DNA of 64,000 nucleotides from Pleomorphomonas sp. T1.2MG-36 (GCF_950100655.1 NZ_CATNLY010000001.1:992001-1056000), one strand, 5' to 3'; counted from the first letter of the stretch, positions 53,076-62,604 are shown. Numbers and translations: made by a program. The notes: generated by a model from the letters alone, not told the origin.

Positions 53076-53960
53076 ATGACCGCTGTCTCCGCTTCTGTCC
53101 GTCCGGGGCGCCTCAAGGAATTCTGGCGCTATTTCTCGGAAAACCACGGTGCCGTCGCCGGCTTGGTGCTGTTCGCGGCGCTGGTGTTCGTCGCGCTCGC
53201 CGCGCCGATCTTTGCCCCCTTCGACCCCGACCAGCAGTTCCGCGACGCGCTTCTGGCACCTCCCCTCACCCATGGCAGCGCGGGGATCTTTCTGCTGGGC
53301 ACCGATGCGCTCGGCCGCGACATCCTGTCGCGCCTGATCTTCGGTTCGCGCTTCTCGCTGTTCATCGGCGTCGTCGTCGTCTCGGTGTCGTTGATCGGCG
53401 GCGTCGTCATAGGCATGTTCGCCGGCTTCTTCCGCGGCTGGGTCGACACGGCGATCATGCGCGTCATGGACGTCATCCTCGCCTTCCCGTCGCTTCTGCT
53501 GGCGCTGACGCTGGTCGCCATCCTCGGTCCCGGCCTCACCAACGCGATGATCGCCATCGCCATCGTGGCGCAGCCGCACTACGTGCGTCTCACCCGCGCG
53601 GCGGTGCTCTCCGAGCGCAACCGCGACTACGTCACGGCCGCCCGCGTCTCGGGCGCCGGCCCGATCTGGCTGATGTTCGTCACCATCCTGCCGAACTGCA
53701 TGGCGCCGCTGATCGTCCAGGCGGCCCTGTCGTTTTCGGGCGCCATTCTCGACGCCGCCGCCCTCGGGTTCCTCGGCATGGGCGCCCAGCCGCCGACACC
53801 GGAATGGGGTACCATGCTGGCCGAAGCGCGCGAGTTCATCACCCGCGCCTGGTGGGTGGTGACCTTCCCCGGCCTTGCCATCCTGATCACCGTGCTCGCC
53901 ATCAACCTGATGGGTGACGGCCTGCGCGACGCCCTCGATCCGAAGCTGAAGAGGTCGTGA
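53076..53960 (+). CDS. dppC: Dipeptide ABC transporter permease DppC
   Basis: A 294-residue permease: N-terminal helix (about 25-46), periplasmic segment with the typical LLGTDALGRDILSRLIFGSR (about 74-93), five more helices and the EAA loop (about 188-205; RDYVTAARVSGAGPIWLM). It ends at the base where dppD begins (TGATG). Confidence 0.95.
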   Translation: MTAVSASVRPGRLKEFWRYFSENHGAVAGLVLFAALVFVALAAPIFAPFDPDQQFRDALLAPPLTHGSAGIFLLGTDALGRDILSRLIFGSRFSLFIGVVVVSVSLIGGVVIGMFAGFFRGWVDTAIMRVMDVILAFPSLLLALTLVAILGPGLTNAMIAIAIVAQPHYVRLTRAAVLSERNRDYVTAARVSGAGPIWLMFVTILPNCMAPLIVQAALSFSGAILDAAALGFLGMGAQPPTPEWGTMLAEAREFITRAWWVVTFPGLAILITVLAINLMGDGLRDALDPKLKRS

Positions 53961-54976
53961 TGCCCATTCTCGAAATCAGCAACCTCTCGGTCGACTTCCG
54001 CACGGTGGGCGGCCAGTTTCGCGCCGTCGACGGCGTCTCGATGACCGTCGAGCCCGGCGAGATCGTCTCCATCGTCGGCGAGAGCGGCTCGGGCAAGTCG
54101 GTGTCCATGCTGGCCCTGATGGGTCTGCTGCCGTGGACGGCGACCATCACCGCCGACCGCATGATGTTCGACGGCAAGGACCTGCTCACCATCCCCGCCC
54201 GCGAGCGGCGGCGCATCATCGGCAACGATCTCGCCATGATCTTCCAGGAGCCGATGAGCTCGCTCAACCCGTGCTACACGGTCGGCTGGCAGATCGGCGA
54301 AGTGCTGAAGGTCCATCTCGGCCTCAACAAGCGTGCCCGGCGCGACCGCACCGTCGAGCTCCTTGAGCTGGTCGGCATTCCCTCGGCCGCCGAACGCCTC
54401 GACACCTACCCGCACCAGATGTCGGGCGGCATGAACCAGCGCGTGATGATCGCCATGGCCATCGCCTGCAATCCCAAGCTCCTGATCGCCGACGAGCCGA
54501 CCACCGCGCTCGACGTCACCATCCAGGCGCAGATTCTCGACCTCCTGGCCAAGCTCCAGCGCGATACCGGCATGGCGCTGGTGCTGATCACCCATGACAT
54601 GGGCGTCGTCGCCGAAACCGCCAACCGGGTGTCGGTGCAGTATGCCGGCCAGAAGGTGGAGGAGCAGCCGGTCGCCCAGCTGTTCGCCGACCCGCACCAT
54701 CCCTACACGGCGGCCCTGCTGTCGGCGCTGCCCGAACGGGCGACCAGCCGCCGCCTGCCGTCGATCCCCGGCGTGGTGCCCGGTCAGTACGACCGCCCCG
54801 CCGGCTGCCTGTTCAGCCCGCGCTGCGAGTTCGTCACCGAGCGCTGCGTCGAGAAGGCGCCGGTCACCCAGGGGCAGGCTGCCGGCTACGCGCTCTGCCA
54901 CTACCCGCTCAATCAGGGCAAGCCGGTCGGCCATCCCGGTCCGGCCGCCATCCTCGACCGGAGGATCTCGGCATGA
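53960..54976 (+). CDS. dppD: Dipeptide ABC transporter ATPase DppD
   Basis: A 338-residue ATPase. Walker A is GESGSGKS (about 38-45), signature is MSGGM (about 154), and Walker B is [12 protein letters not shown] (about 174). The C-terminal oligopeptide/dipeptide extension has [17 protein letters not shown] with its cysteines. A GTG one codon upstream could serve as start. It overlaps dppC by one base and dppF by four. Confidence 0.95.
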   Translation: MPILEISNLSVDFRTVGGQFRAVDGVSMTVEPGEIVSIVGESGSGKSVSMLALMGLLPWTATITADRMMFDGKDLLTIPARERRRIIGNDLAMIFQEPMSSLNPCYTVGWQIGEVLKVHLGLNKRARRDRTVELLELVGIPSAAERLDTYPHQMSGGMNQRVMIAMAIACNPKLLIADEPTTALDVTIQAQILDLLAKLQRDTGMALVLITHDMGVVAETANRVSVQYAGQKVEEQPVAQLFADPHHPYTAALLSALPERATSRRLPSIPGVVPGQYDRPAGCLFSPRCEFVTERCVEKAPVTQGQAAGYALCHYPLNQGKPVGHPGPAAILDRRISA

Positions 54977-55953
54977 ATGCTCCAGTCGTCCTCGAGGCCC
55001 AGCACCTCGCCCGCCACTACAGCCTGAAACGCGGCATGTTTGGCGAGCCGGCCACCGTGCGCGCGCTGTCGGAGGCTTCCTTCAAGCTGACCGTCGGCAA
55101 GACGCTGGCCGTCGTCGGCGAGTCCGGCTGCGGCAAGTCGACGCTCGCCCGCCTCGTCACCATGATCGAGCCGCCGACCGCCGGCGACCTGATCATCGAC
55201 GGCAAGCCGGTGCACCTCGACCATGCGCCGAGCCACGAGCTTCGCCGCACCGTGCAGATCGTCTTCCAGGACCCCTACGGCTCGCTCAACCCGCGCCAGA
55301 AGGTCGGCACCATCCTGGAAGAGCCGCTGCGCCTCAACACCTCGCTGTCAGCCGCCGAGCGGCAGGCCAAGGCGCGGGCGATGATGGAGAAGGTCGGTCT
55401 CCGGCCCGAGCATTACGACCGCTATCCGCACATGTTCTCCGGCGGTCAGCGCCAGCGCATCGCCATCGCGCGGGCCCTGATGCTCAACCCGAAGATCCTG
55501 GTGCTCGACGAGCCGGTATCGGCCCTCGACGTGTCCATCCAGGCGCAGGTGTTGAACCTCCTGATGGACCTGCAGCAGGAGTTCGGCCTCGCCTACCTGT
55601 TCATCAGCCACGACCTTTCCGTGGTGCGCCACATCGCCGACGAGGTGATGGTGATGTATCTCGGCCGCCCCGTCGAGTTCGGCACGGCCGACGAGATCTT
55701 CAACACGCCGCGCCATCCCTATACCCGCGCCCTGCTCTCGGCGACGCCGACCACCGAGCCGGAGAAGCGGCGCGAGCGCATCCGCCTCACCGGCGAACTG
55801 CCGTCGCCGCTGCACCCGCCCAAGGGCTGCGCCTTTCATCCGCGCTGCCCCTTCCGCTACGAACCCTGCGACGTCGACCAGCCGAAGCTGCTGAATGCGC
55901 CCGGTGGCAACGCCCAGGTCGCCTGCTTCGCCGTGCAGGGCGAGTTTCTGTAA
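54973..55953 (+). CDS. dppF: Dipeptide ABC transporter ATPase DppF
   Basis: A 326-residue ATPase. Walker A is GESGCGKS (about 49-56), signature is FSGGQRQR (about 155), and Walker B is ILVLDEPVSALD (about 175). The C-terminal extension has PKGCAFHPRCPFRYEPC. It starts in an ATGA overlap with dppD and is last in the operon. Confidence 0.95.
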   Translation: MNAPVVLEAQHLARHYSLKRGMFGEPATVRALSEASFKLTVGKTLAVVGESGCGKSTLARLVTMIEPPTAGDLIIDGKPVHLDHAPSHELRRTVQIVFQDPYGSLNPRQKVGTILEEPLRLNTSLSAAERQAKARAMMEKVGLRPEHYDRYPHMFSGGQRQRIAIARALMLNPKILVLDEPVSALDVSIQAQVLNLLMDLQQEFGLAYLFISHDLSVVRHIADEVMVMYLGRPVEFGTADEIFNTPRHPYTRALLSATPTTEPEKRRERIRLTGELPSPLHPPKGCAFHPRCPFRYEPCDVDQPKLLNAPGGNAQVACFAVQGEFL

Positions 55954-55961
55954 CGGCGGCG

Positions 55962-56891
55962 TCAACGGCCGATCGATGCCAGTGCCTTGGAAAGCGGGGT
56001 CGCCACGAGCGGCCCCGTGATCATTTCGAGGCGGCGGTCGGCCAGCCGGTGCGGCACGCGCCAGAGGTAGGCCATCTCGCGCGAGGCGCGGATCACCGGA
56101 TCGAACAGGCCGATCAACGTGAACACCAAGCCGGGCACGCGCCGGACCCGCATCGGCCGCCGGTGGACCACGCCGGCCGCCTCGGCGATGTCGGCGATCG
56201 AGGCGGTATGCCCCTCGAAGTGGAACACCTCGAAAGCGTCGAGGCGATCGCGCTGTTCGGCCAGCCGCACGAAGGCGCGGGCAAGGTCGGGCAGATAGGC
56301 CCAGGCGTGCGGCACGTTCTCCGGCCCCGGCGAGCGGATGACGCCCTGCCCGGCCTTGGCGGCGATCAGGGCCGACAGCCAGCTTTGCCCGGTGATGGAC
56401 GGGCCGAAGAAATCGCCGGCCCGGAGGATGCAGGTGCGGACGCGCCCGGCCCGCGCCGCCTCGGCGAAACTCCGTTCGATCTCGACGCGGATGCGCCCCT
56501 TGTCCGAGGTCGGCGCGGCGACGAGGTCCGGCGTCAGCCGGTCCGGCATGCGTTCGCCGAAGCCGTAGACGTTGCCGGGGAAGAGATGCAGCGCGCCGAG
56601 CCGCTCGGCGACGGCAAGCGCGGCGGCGTAAAGCGGCTTCGCCAGTTCGGCCCAGCGATGGTAGGGCGCGTTGAGGCCGTCGAAGACGACGTCGACCTTG
56701 GAACTCGCCGCCTTGGCCACCGCCTCGGCGTCGGTGAGATCGGCCTCCACCGGCCAAGCCCAATCCGGCAGCTCGCCGGCCCGCCCCTTGCGCACCAGAC
56801 CGGATACCTGCCAGCCCTGGCGATGAAACTCCTCGGCGACGGCCCGGCCGACCCCACCGAGGGCGCCGAGAACGAGAACATGTCCGGTCAT
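55962..56891 (-). CDS. NAD(P)-dependent epimerase/reductase family protein
   Basis: A 309-residue Rossmann-fold protein. The start VLVLGALGGVGRAVAEEFHR carries a GxxGxxG motif. GNVYGFG at about 102 replaces the usual SDR YxxxK region, so it is an atypical extended SDR. It may reduce or isomerise a small sugar or carbonyl substrate, which is unknown. CAGGAGATCGAC precedes 56891. It converges on dppF and diverges from a LysR regulator, its likely controller. Confidence 0.82.
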   Translation of the reverse strand: MTGHVLVLGALGGVGRAVAEEFHRQGWQVSGLVRKGRAGELPDWAWPVEADLTDAEAVAKAASSKVDVVFDGLNAPYHRWAELAKPLYAAALAVAERLGALHLFPGNVYGFGERMPDRLTPDLVAAPTSDKGRIRVEIERSFAEAARAGRVRTCILRAGDFFGPSITGQSWLSALIAAKAGQGVIRSPGPENVPHAWAYLPDLARAFVRLAEQRDRLDAFEVFHFEGHTASIADIAEAAGVVHRRPMRVRRVPGLVFTLIGLFDPVIRASREMAYLWRVPHRLADRRLEMITGPLVATPLSKALASIGR

Positions 56892-57012
56892 GTCGATCTC
56901 CTGAAATATCCAATCCGTGCAATCGGTTGATGGAACTCGCCTTCCTCCTTTCTTCCCCGGCGCGGGAGCCGGACCAGAAAGAACGAAACGCCTGGGAGTG
57001 GGAATAGATGAG

Positions 57013-57040
57013 TTGAATTTGCACATCAATTCGCTATAAT
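57013..57040 (+). promoter_or_regulatory. Sigma-70 type promoter of the LysR gene
   Basis: TTGAAT, a 16-bp spacer and a perfect TATAAT (57035-57040) lie 32 bp before the LysR start. This is one of the clearest housekeeping promoters in this GC-rich window. Confidence 0.65.
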
Positions 57041-57071
57041 TGTCGCAGCATCATTCATTTTTGCATATCAA
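57019..57071. promoter_or_regulatory. Paired operator candidates between SDR and LysR genes
   Basis: TTGCACATCAA (57019-57029) recurs as TTGCATATCAA (57061-57071), 42 bp or four helical turns apart. The first overlaps the promoter spacer, and the second sits between the transcription start and the ATG. The layout fits LysR autorepression; binding is not shown. Confidence 0.45.
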
Positions 57072-57072
57072 C

Positions 57073-57966
57073 ATGCTCGATTGGACCCTTCTTCGCTCCT
57101 TCCTCGCCGTGGTCGACAGCGGATCGTTGTCGGCGGCGGCCGACCGGCTCGGCCTCGTCCAGCCGACGGTCGGGCGGCATATCCGCGAGCTCGAGGAAAC
57201 GCTCGACACGCCACTGTTCCGTCGCCAGCCGCGCGGCCTGGAGCCGACGCCGGCCGCCCTCGACCTCGTCGAGGATGCCCGTCGCATGGGCGAGGCGGCG
57301 CTGGCGCTGGAGCGCAAGGCAAGCGGCACCGGCGACAGCCTGGCCGGTACGGTGCGCGTCACGGCGAGCCGCATGGTGGCGACCTATCTGCTGCCTGACG
57401 TCATCGCGGCGCTGCATGTCGAGGAGCCGGATGTCGACATAGAGATCGTCGCCAGCGACGAGACGCAGAACCTGTTGCGCCGCGACGCCGACATCGCGCT
57501 CCGCATGTACGAGCCGCGCCAACCCCAGCTCGTTCGCCGACGCATCGGCGACATTCCGCTTGCCGTCTACGCGTCGCCCGCCTATCTCGCCCGGCGCGGT
57601 ACGCCGGCCCGATTGGCCGATCTCCTGGACCACGACGTCATCGGTCTCGACAGGGCCGACGATCTCTTGCAGGGTTTTGCCCGCGCCGGCCTGCCGGTGC
57701 CGCGCGAGTGGTTCCCGATCCGCTGCGACGACCACGTCGTCGGCTGGCAGATGGTCATAGCCGGCGCCGGCATCGGCTTCATCCAGGCGCCTATCGCCGA
57801 GGCCGAGCCGCGCGTCGTGCGGCTGCCGGTCGAGGATATCGGCTTCGCGCTGCCGCTCTGGCTCGCCTACCACGAAGACCTCAAGCCCAGCCGCCGCATC
57901 CGCTTCGTCGCCGATCGCCTCGTCGAGGGTCTCGCCCGCCGCATCAAGCCCCGGAAGGCCAAGTGA
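57073..57966 (+). CDS. LysR-family transcriptional regulator
   Basis: A 297-residue LysR regulator. The helix-turn-helix (about 4-60; [20 protein letters not shown]) is followed by a ligand-binding domain starting near [20 protein letters not shown] (about 93). It is divergent from the SDR-like gene and overlaps the downstream glycosylase gene at GTGA. The ligand is unknown. Confidence 0.9.
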   Translation: MLDWTLLRSFLAVVDSGSLSAAADRLGLVQPTVGRHIRELEETLDTPLFRRQPRGLEPTPAALDLVEDARRMGEAALALERKASGTGDSLAGTVRVTASRMVATYLLPDVIAALHVEEPDVDIEIVASDETQNLLRRDADIALRMYEPRQPQLVRRRIGDIPLAVYASPAYLARRGTPARLADLLDHDVIGLDRADDLLQGFARAGLPVPREWFPIRCDDHVVGWQMVIAGAGIGFIQAPIAEAEPRVVRLPVEDIGFALPLWLAYHEDLKPSRRIRFVADRLVEGLARRIKPRKAK

Positions 57967-58517
57967 TCGCTCCCCTGTCTCCCCTCCCCGCCATCGAGCT
58001 GGCGCCGCTGCTGATCGGCGCCACCCTTCTCGTCGATGGCGCCGGCGGCATCATCGTCGAGACCGAGGCCTACGAGGCCGACGATCCCGCCTCGCACTCG
58101 TTTACCGGCGAGCGGCCGCGCAACCGCGCCATGTTCGGCCCGCCGCTCACCGCCTATGTCTACCGTTCCTATGGCGTGCACTGGTGCGTCAACATCGTCA
58201 CCGGCCCGGTGGGCCACGGCGCCGCCGTGCTGCTGAGGGCCATCGAACCGACCGCCGGCTTGGGGGTGATGGCGGAGCGGCGACGGACCGCCGAGCCGCG
58301 CCTCCTTGCCGCAGGCCCCGGCCGGCTGACCGAAGCGCTCGGCATCTCCATTGCCCACGATGGGTTGCCGCTCGATGCGCCGCCCTTCGTGCTGATCCCG
58401 CGCCAAGGCACCCCCGACATCGTCGCCGGCCCGCGCATCGGCATCACCAAGGCGGCCGACCGACCATGGCGCTTCGGCCTCAGGGGATCTCGCTTTCTCA
58501 GCCGGCCGTTCCGCTGA
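57963..58517 (+). CDS. Alkyladenine DNA glycosylase (3-methyladenine, AAG/MPG family)
   Basis: A 184-residue AAG-fold glycosylase. The active site glutamate is in [18 protein letters not shown] (about 30-47), followed by [20 protein letters not shown] (about 50-69). It removes alkylated purines. The reading frame begins at a GTG in a GTGA overlap with the LysR stop, so translation is coupled; upstream frame extension would run inside the LysR gene. Slightly short for the family, mainly at the N-terminus. Confidence 0.86.
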   Translation: MIAPLSPLPAIELAPLLIGATLLVDGAGGIIVETEAYEADDPASHSFTGERPRNRAMFGPPLTAYVYRSYGVHWCVNIVTGPVGHGAAVLLRAIEPTAGLGVMAERRRTAEPRLLAAGPGRLTEALGISIAHDGLPLDAPPFVLIPRQGTPDIVAGPRIGITKAADRPWRFGLRGSRFLSRPFR

Positions 58518-58521
58518 GCAA

Positions 58522-58938
58522 TCATCGGAGAAGGCGCAGCGAGCCGGTGAGCGATTTCACCCACTTCGCCGGGCCGCAGAGACCGATGCCATCGATCGCC
58601 TCCTCGGCGAGGCGCTTGTCCGGCAGCATCGCCTCGTATTCGCGATAGTCGTGCAGCGACCGCGAGAAGGCCGGAAACACCACCAGGGCGCTGTCGTCGC
58701 CGCGCGGCATGGCCTTCAGCATCAGCGCGCCAATGGCCTCCGGCGCAGCCGCCAGGATCGGCACCGGCAGGATGGAACTGTCGTCGATGATGCGCCCCTC
58801 GGCATCGGTGAGCGGACGATTGCCGAGCCATGGCAGACGGGCGCCAAGCCCGATGCCGATGGCGCCGACCGTGTTGGCCAGAAGGCCGGCCGGCAGGTCG
58901 GGATTGACGACGATGGCGAGGCGACAGTCGGGCGGCAT
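58522..58938 (-). CDS. DUF2000 family protein
   Basis: A 138-residue DUF2000 protein with RLAIVVNPDLPAGLLANTVG at the start. It has a peptidyl-tRNA-hydrolase-like small alpha/beta fold, as far as I recall for this family. Its function is unknown. CAGGAG seven bases before 58938 sets the start. It diverges from an Lrp-type regulator, a recurrent pairing for DUF2000 genes. Confidence 0.82.
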   Translation of the reverse strand: MPPDCRLAIVVNPDLPAGLLANTVGAIGIGLGARLPWLGNRPLTDAEGRIIDDSSILPVPILAAAPEAIGALMLKAMPRGDDSALVVFPAFSRSLHDYREYEAMLPDKRLAEEAIDGIGLCGPAKWVKSLTGSLRLLR

Positions 58939-59067
58939 GGCAACTCCTGAACGTTGAACGATGCCGGCAAGGTTATTCGCAAGGCCGAGGCATTTCATGC
59001 CGGAGTTTGCGATGAGTGGGCGATCTGAGGTAAGATCTGCCAGATGTAATCAAATGAGAGACAGACT

Positions 59068-59541
59068 ATGCCGAACCCCACGCTTGAGCCGGTCGATATC
59101 AGAATTCTTGAGGCGCTCCAGGGTGACGGCCGCCTGACCAACCAGGCGCTCGCCGAGGACGTCGGCCTGTCGACCTCGCCCTGCTGGCGGCGCGTGCGTC
59201 AGCTTGAGGAGACAGGCGTCATCGACGGCTACCGCGCCGCGCTCGACCGACAGAAGATCGGCCTCGGGGTGCTCGCCTTCGTCCGGGTCAAGATCGACAG
59301 CCACAGCGAAGCGGAAGCCGAGGAGTTCTCGAAAAGCGTTGCCCGCCTGCGCGAGGTGATCGCCTGCTACTCCATTGCCGGCGACGCCGACTTCCTGTTG
59401 CAGGTCGTCTCACCCGACCTCGACACCTACGCCGACTTCGCCATGACGGTGATCCGCCGCCTGCCGCGCATCAAGGAAATGCAGACCACCTTCGTCCTGA
59501 AGGAGATCAAGCCGTTCAAGGGTTTTCCGGTGGGGCTGTGA
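59068..59541 (+). CDS. Lrp/AsnC-family transcriptional regulator
   Basis: A 157-residue Lrp-type protein. The helix-turn-helix is at about 8-52 (DIRILEALQGDGRLTNQALA, then VGLSTSPCWRRVRQLEE) and the RAM ligand domain at about 70-150 (IACYSIAGDADFLLQVVSPD). It probably controls the divergent DUF2000 gene in response to an amino acid. Confidence 0.92.
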   Translation: MPNPTLEPVDIRILEALQGDGRLTNQALAEDVGLSTSPCWRRVRQLEETGVIDGYRAALDRQKIGLGVLAFVRVKIDSHSEAEAEEFSKSVARLREVIACYSIAGDADFLLQVVSPDLDTYADFAMTVIRRLPRIKEMQTTFVLKEIKPFKGFPVGL

Positions 59542-59547
59542 GGCGGT

Positions 59548-60354
59548 TCAATATACCGGCCGCCCGCCGATGGTCAGCAGCCCGAGTATGTCGTCGTCGT
59601 CCGACACCCAGCGCTGCAAGGCCGCCACCGTCACCATGTCGGTGCCGCCCTCGTCGCCAACCCCGGCGATGTGCTGGTAGGGCTCGAAGGGGTCGCCGAG
59701 ATGCGACAGCACGGCGAAGGCGGTGCTGAAATCGTCGCCGCCCGCATAGCGGCTCGGCGTGACGATGGTGCGAATGCCGGCCGCCGTGGCGGCGGCAAGA
59801 CCGGGGCCGTTGTCCTCGAACACGATCGCCGCGCGCGGCGTCAGGCCCAGTTTCGCCAGCGCCAGCTCGTAGACGTCCGGCGCCGGTTTCGGCCGCACCA
59901 CGCCGGCGTCGCCAACGATGGCGGTGATCTTTTCGAGCCCGTCGAGCCCGAAGTTGGCGAGGATCAGAGCCTCGGCGTTCTCGACGCTCGACGTGGTGGC
60001 CAGCACGACGGCCAGTCCTTGCGAGCGAGCCTCTTCGATCAGCCGCTCGATGCCCGGACGGGGCCGCGCGAGCCGGCGATCCACCAGCTTGGCGAACAGG
60101 CGCGTCTTGGCCGCGTGCAACTCGTCGATCCGTCGACGCCCCTCGTCGGCCTCAGGCGGCGCATAATGCTCGATGAAATGCACGAGCCGCGCACGCCCGC
60201 CGTGAACGGACAGCAGCTCGCCATAGAACTCGGGTTCCCACACCCAGGGCAGCCCGGCCTCGGCGAAGGCGCGATTGAAGGCCAGGCGGTGAACCTCCTC
60301 GGTTTCCGCCAGCGTGCCGTCGACATCGAAGATCAGTGCCTTGATGGGTGCCAT
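59548..60354 (-). CDS. HAD hydrolase, CbbY-like
   Basis: A 268-residue HAD phosphatase. Motif I is IFDVDGTLAETEEVHRLAFN (about 8-27), motif II LATTSS (about 118), motif III RPKPAPDVY (about 155) and motif IV FEDNGPGLAAA (about 175). The AETEEVHR segment is typical of CbbY (xylulose-1,5-bisphosphate phosphatase) from Calvin-cycle operons. A C-terminal tail follows. It lies on the same strand as gph and rpe, 66 bp from gph. Confidence 0.85.
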   Translation of the reverse strand: MAPIKALIFDVDGTLAETEEVHRLAFNRAFAEAGLPWVWEPEFYGELLSVHGGRARLVHFIEHYAPPEADEGRRRIDELHAAKTRLFAKLVDRRLARPRPGIERLIEEARSQGLAVVLATTSSVENAEALILANFGLDGLEKITAIVGDAGVVRPKPAPDVYELALAKLGLTPRAAIVFEDNGPGLAAATAAGIRTIVTPSRYAGGDDFSTAFAVLSHLGDPFEPYQHIAGVGDEGGTDMVTVAALQRWVSDDDDILGLLTIGGRPVY

Positions 60355-60420
60355 CACGCCCTCTTGGCCGGAGCATCGCACGGAAAGGCGAACACCGCCC
60401 TCCCGCTGAAGTGATGCGTT

Positions 60421-61083
60421 CTACCGCAGCTTTTCCAATACTGCCGGAAGTCCCCTGAAATCGTCCATCACGAAATCGGCGTCGAGCTCGTCGGCGGGTA
60501 TGTCGGTGTAGCCATAGCGCACCACCGCCACCTTGATGCCCGCCGCCTTGGCCGAGGCGACGTCGTTGGCACTGTCGCCAACCATTAGCACCTCGTCCTT
60601 GGGGAGGCCGAGCTTATCGGCCACCAGCCACATCATGTCCGGCGCCGGCTTCGGCGTCACGCCGCTATCGCCGCCGACCACCACCGAGATGTCGGCGCCG
60701 ATGCCGAGGCTGTCGACGATCTCGCGCGAAACCGCCGTCGGCTTGTTGGTGCAGACAGCGAGCCGGTAGCTCTTGGCAAGCTCCTTCACCACGTCGGCGG
60801 TGTGGGGGAAAAGGCGCGTCAGGCGCGTGGCGCGCGGCTCGTAGAAGCCGAGATAGGTCTTCACCTGCGCGGCGAGCGCCTCGCCCTCCATGGTCACGCC
60901 ATGGGCGGCGAAAGCCTTCTGCACCAACACGGGCACGCCCTTGCCGACCATGGACGCCACGGCGCGCTCCGCGTGCGCGGCGAGGCCGTTCTTGGCCATC
61001 AGGTCGTTGATCGCCTCGGCAAGGTCGGGCAGGCTGTCGACCAGCGTGCCGTCGAGGTCGAAGATCAGGGCGCGAATGCTCAT
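60421..61083 (-). CDS. gph: Phosphoglycolate phosphatase
   Basis: A 220-residue Gph-type HAD phosphatase. Motifs are IFDLDGTLVDSLPDLAEAIN (about 7-26), VCTNKPTA (about 111), VTPKPAPDMM (about 145) and MVGDSANDVASAKAAG (about 168-183). It detoxifies 2-phosphoglycolate. Its start overlaps the rpe stop in an ATGA, so the two are coupled. Confidence 0.93.
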   Translation of the reverse strand: MSIRALIFDLDGTLVDSLPDLAEAINDLMAKNGLAAHAERAVASMVGKGVPVLVQKAFAAHGVTMEGEALAAQVKTYLGFYEPRATRLTRLFPHTADVVKELAKSYRLAVCTNKPTAVSREIVDSLGIGADISVVVGGDSGVTPKPAPDMMWLVADKLGLPKDEVLMVGDSANDVASAKAAGIKVAVVRYGYTDIPADELDADFVMDDFRGLPAVLEKLR

Positions 61084-61736
61084 AGACTGTCTCTCAGCGC
61101 TTGAATGTTGCGGCGGTAGTCGGCCTCGGTACCGCCCTTGAACACCGACGTGCCGGCAACCAGAACGTCGGCGCCGGCACGGGCCAGCAAGCCGGCATTG
61201 GCGGTGGATACGCCGCCGTCGATCTCGATGTGAATGGGCCGATCGCCGATCAGCGTCTTCACCTTCTTCACCTTCTCGACGACGGCCGGAATGAAGGCCT
61301 GCCCACCGAAGCCGGGGTTGACGGTCATCAGCAGCACGAGGTCGATCTCGTCGAGCATGTACTCAAGGCCACCGACGTCGGTGCCGGGGTTGAGCACAAT
61401 GCCCGCCTTCTTGCCGAGCGAGCGGATCACCTGCAGCGAGCGATGCACATGCGCTCCGCCCTCCTTGTGGACGCTGATGACGTCGGCGCCGGCATCGGCG
61501 AAGGTCGCCAGGAACGGATCGGCCGGCTCGATCATCAGGTGCACGTCGAACGGCAGCTTGGTGTGCGGGCGCATCGCCTTCACCACCGCCGGGCCGAAGG
61601 TGATGTTGGGCACGAAATGCCCGTCCATGATGTCGATGTGAACCCAGTCGCCGCCCGCCCGCTCAACAGCGGCGAGTTCTTCGCCGAGGCGGGCGAAATC
61701 CGACGACAATACGGACGGGGCGATCTTGACGGTCAT
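61080..61736 (-). CDS. rpe: Ribulose-phosphate 3-epimerase
   Basis: A 218-residue Rpe with the metal and catalytic motifs HIDIMDGHFVPNITFG (about 33-48), PFDVHLMI (about 61-68), MTVNPGFGGQ (about 137-146) and EIDGGV (about 171). It interconverts ribulose and xylulose 5-phosphate. It is first in the rpe-gph unit, with the CbbY-like gene following. Confidence 0.96.
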   Translation of the reverse strand: MTVKIAPSVLSSDFARLGEELAAVERAGGDWVHIDIMDGHFVPNITFGPAVVKAMRPHTKLPFDVHLMIEPADPFLATFADAGADVISVHKEGGAHVHRSLQVIRSLGKKAGIVLNPGTDVGGLEYMLDEIDLVLLMTVNPGFGGQAFIPAVVEKVKKVKTLIGDRPIHIEIDGGVSTANAGLLARAGADVLVAGTSVFKGGTEADYRRNIQALRDSL

Positions 61737-61848
61737 GGGAAGCGTTCCGGCAAAGGTTTCAAAAGCCAGACGTTCTTAAAGCAAGACGCCGCCGAGTGCT
61801 AACCCCGTTTCCCCGACCGGGGGAAAATCCCGGCGTAATCGATCAAGA

Positions 61849-61879
61849 GCCGGCGGCGGCCGATGGGGCCGCCGCCGGC
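61849..61879 (-). terminator. Strong hairpin after yjhX
   Basis: GCCGGCGGCGGCC and its complement form a 13-bp GC stem with a 5-nt loop, 7 bp past the yjhX stop. The trailing minus-strand bases (TCTTGAT) are only partly T-rich. A second hairpin (TTTCCCC/GGGGAAA) lies at 61808-61826. Confidence 0.6.
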
Positions 61880-61886
61880 ACTCGCT

Positions 61887-62144
61887 TCACCGATTGTCGG
61901 GCTGCGAGCGCACTAGCTCCAGCCCGCGCTGGGTGATGCGATAGGGCTTGCTGTTCTTCGAGGCGATCGCCCGCTTGTTCTTCAGCTTGCGGAACATGGC
62001 AAGACTGAATTCATTGTAGAGCCAGCCGTCGCGGCTGAAACAGGAAAGCTCTTCGATGTCGCCGCGGTCGTCGCGGACGATCTCGATGCGTCCGCCCTGG
62101 GCAAGCAGGTGCAGAATGCGCTGCTCGGCGCGTGAAATATCCAT
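61887..62144 (-). CDS. yjhX: YjhX-family protein (UPF0386), putative toxin
   Basis: An 85-residue UPF0386 protein of exact family length: MDISRAEQRILHLLAQGGRI, then FSRDGWLYNEFSLAMFRKLK and ending in a winged-helix-like part (PYRITQRGLELV). E. coli YjhX is a toxin paired with the GNAT antitoxin YjhQ; no such partner is adjacent here. The longer open frame upstream is not similar to the family. It lies 150 bp upstream of rpe on the same strand. Confidence 0.85.
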   Translation of the reverse strand: MDISRAEQRILHLLAQGGRIEIVRDDRGDIEELSCFSRDGWLYNEFSLAMFRKLKNKRAIASKNSKPYRITQRGLELVRSQPDNR

Positions 62145-62604
62145 GGGTCTGAAGTCCGAAGTGGCGCCACTAGGGCGCACCAAAGCGTTCCGGAAGCGGG
62201 TGGCCTCCGGGGCGACAATGGAATGGGCCCGCATTGCCGGCACCATGCCGGGCGGGCCTTCACCGGGATTCAGACAGACGTGACATCCACGCTCCTGTTG
62301 CGATGGACCGATCCTGCCGGTGGCTTCGGCGGTCGTCAACCGCGGGAAGCGTCCACCCTGTCCATCCTCCGCCGATTGTGGCTCCCCGGTCACGATGCCG
62401 TCGCTTTTGACGAGCACCCAGGGAGCAACCTCCGGGGAGCGGGAGAGACTTTCATCTTATCCCCGCGACAATGGTCGAAACGGTGTCCGGCAAATGGCAT
62501 CCGGCGATAGCTTGCGGTAAGCTTCGGAAGACCAATGTGATTCCGGAGCAGGAACAGTCGCCGGGCGGGCCGGCGTCGAGACATGGAGAGACAGGAACTC
62601 GAGC
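62145..62604. other. Divergent intergenic region upstream of CbbR-like gene
   Basis: No gene is supported in 460 bp between yjhX (minus) and the LysR gene (plus). The notable feature is AGCTTGCGGTAAGCT at 62509-62523, a perfect 5-5 inverted repeat with the T-N11-A form used by LysR proteins, 82 bp before the LysR start. Frames crossing this region read as shadows. Confidence 0.5.
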
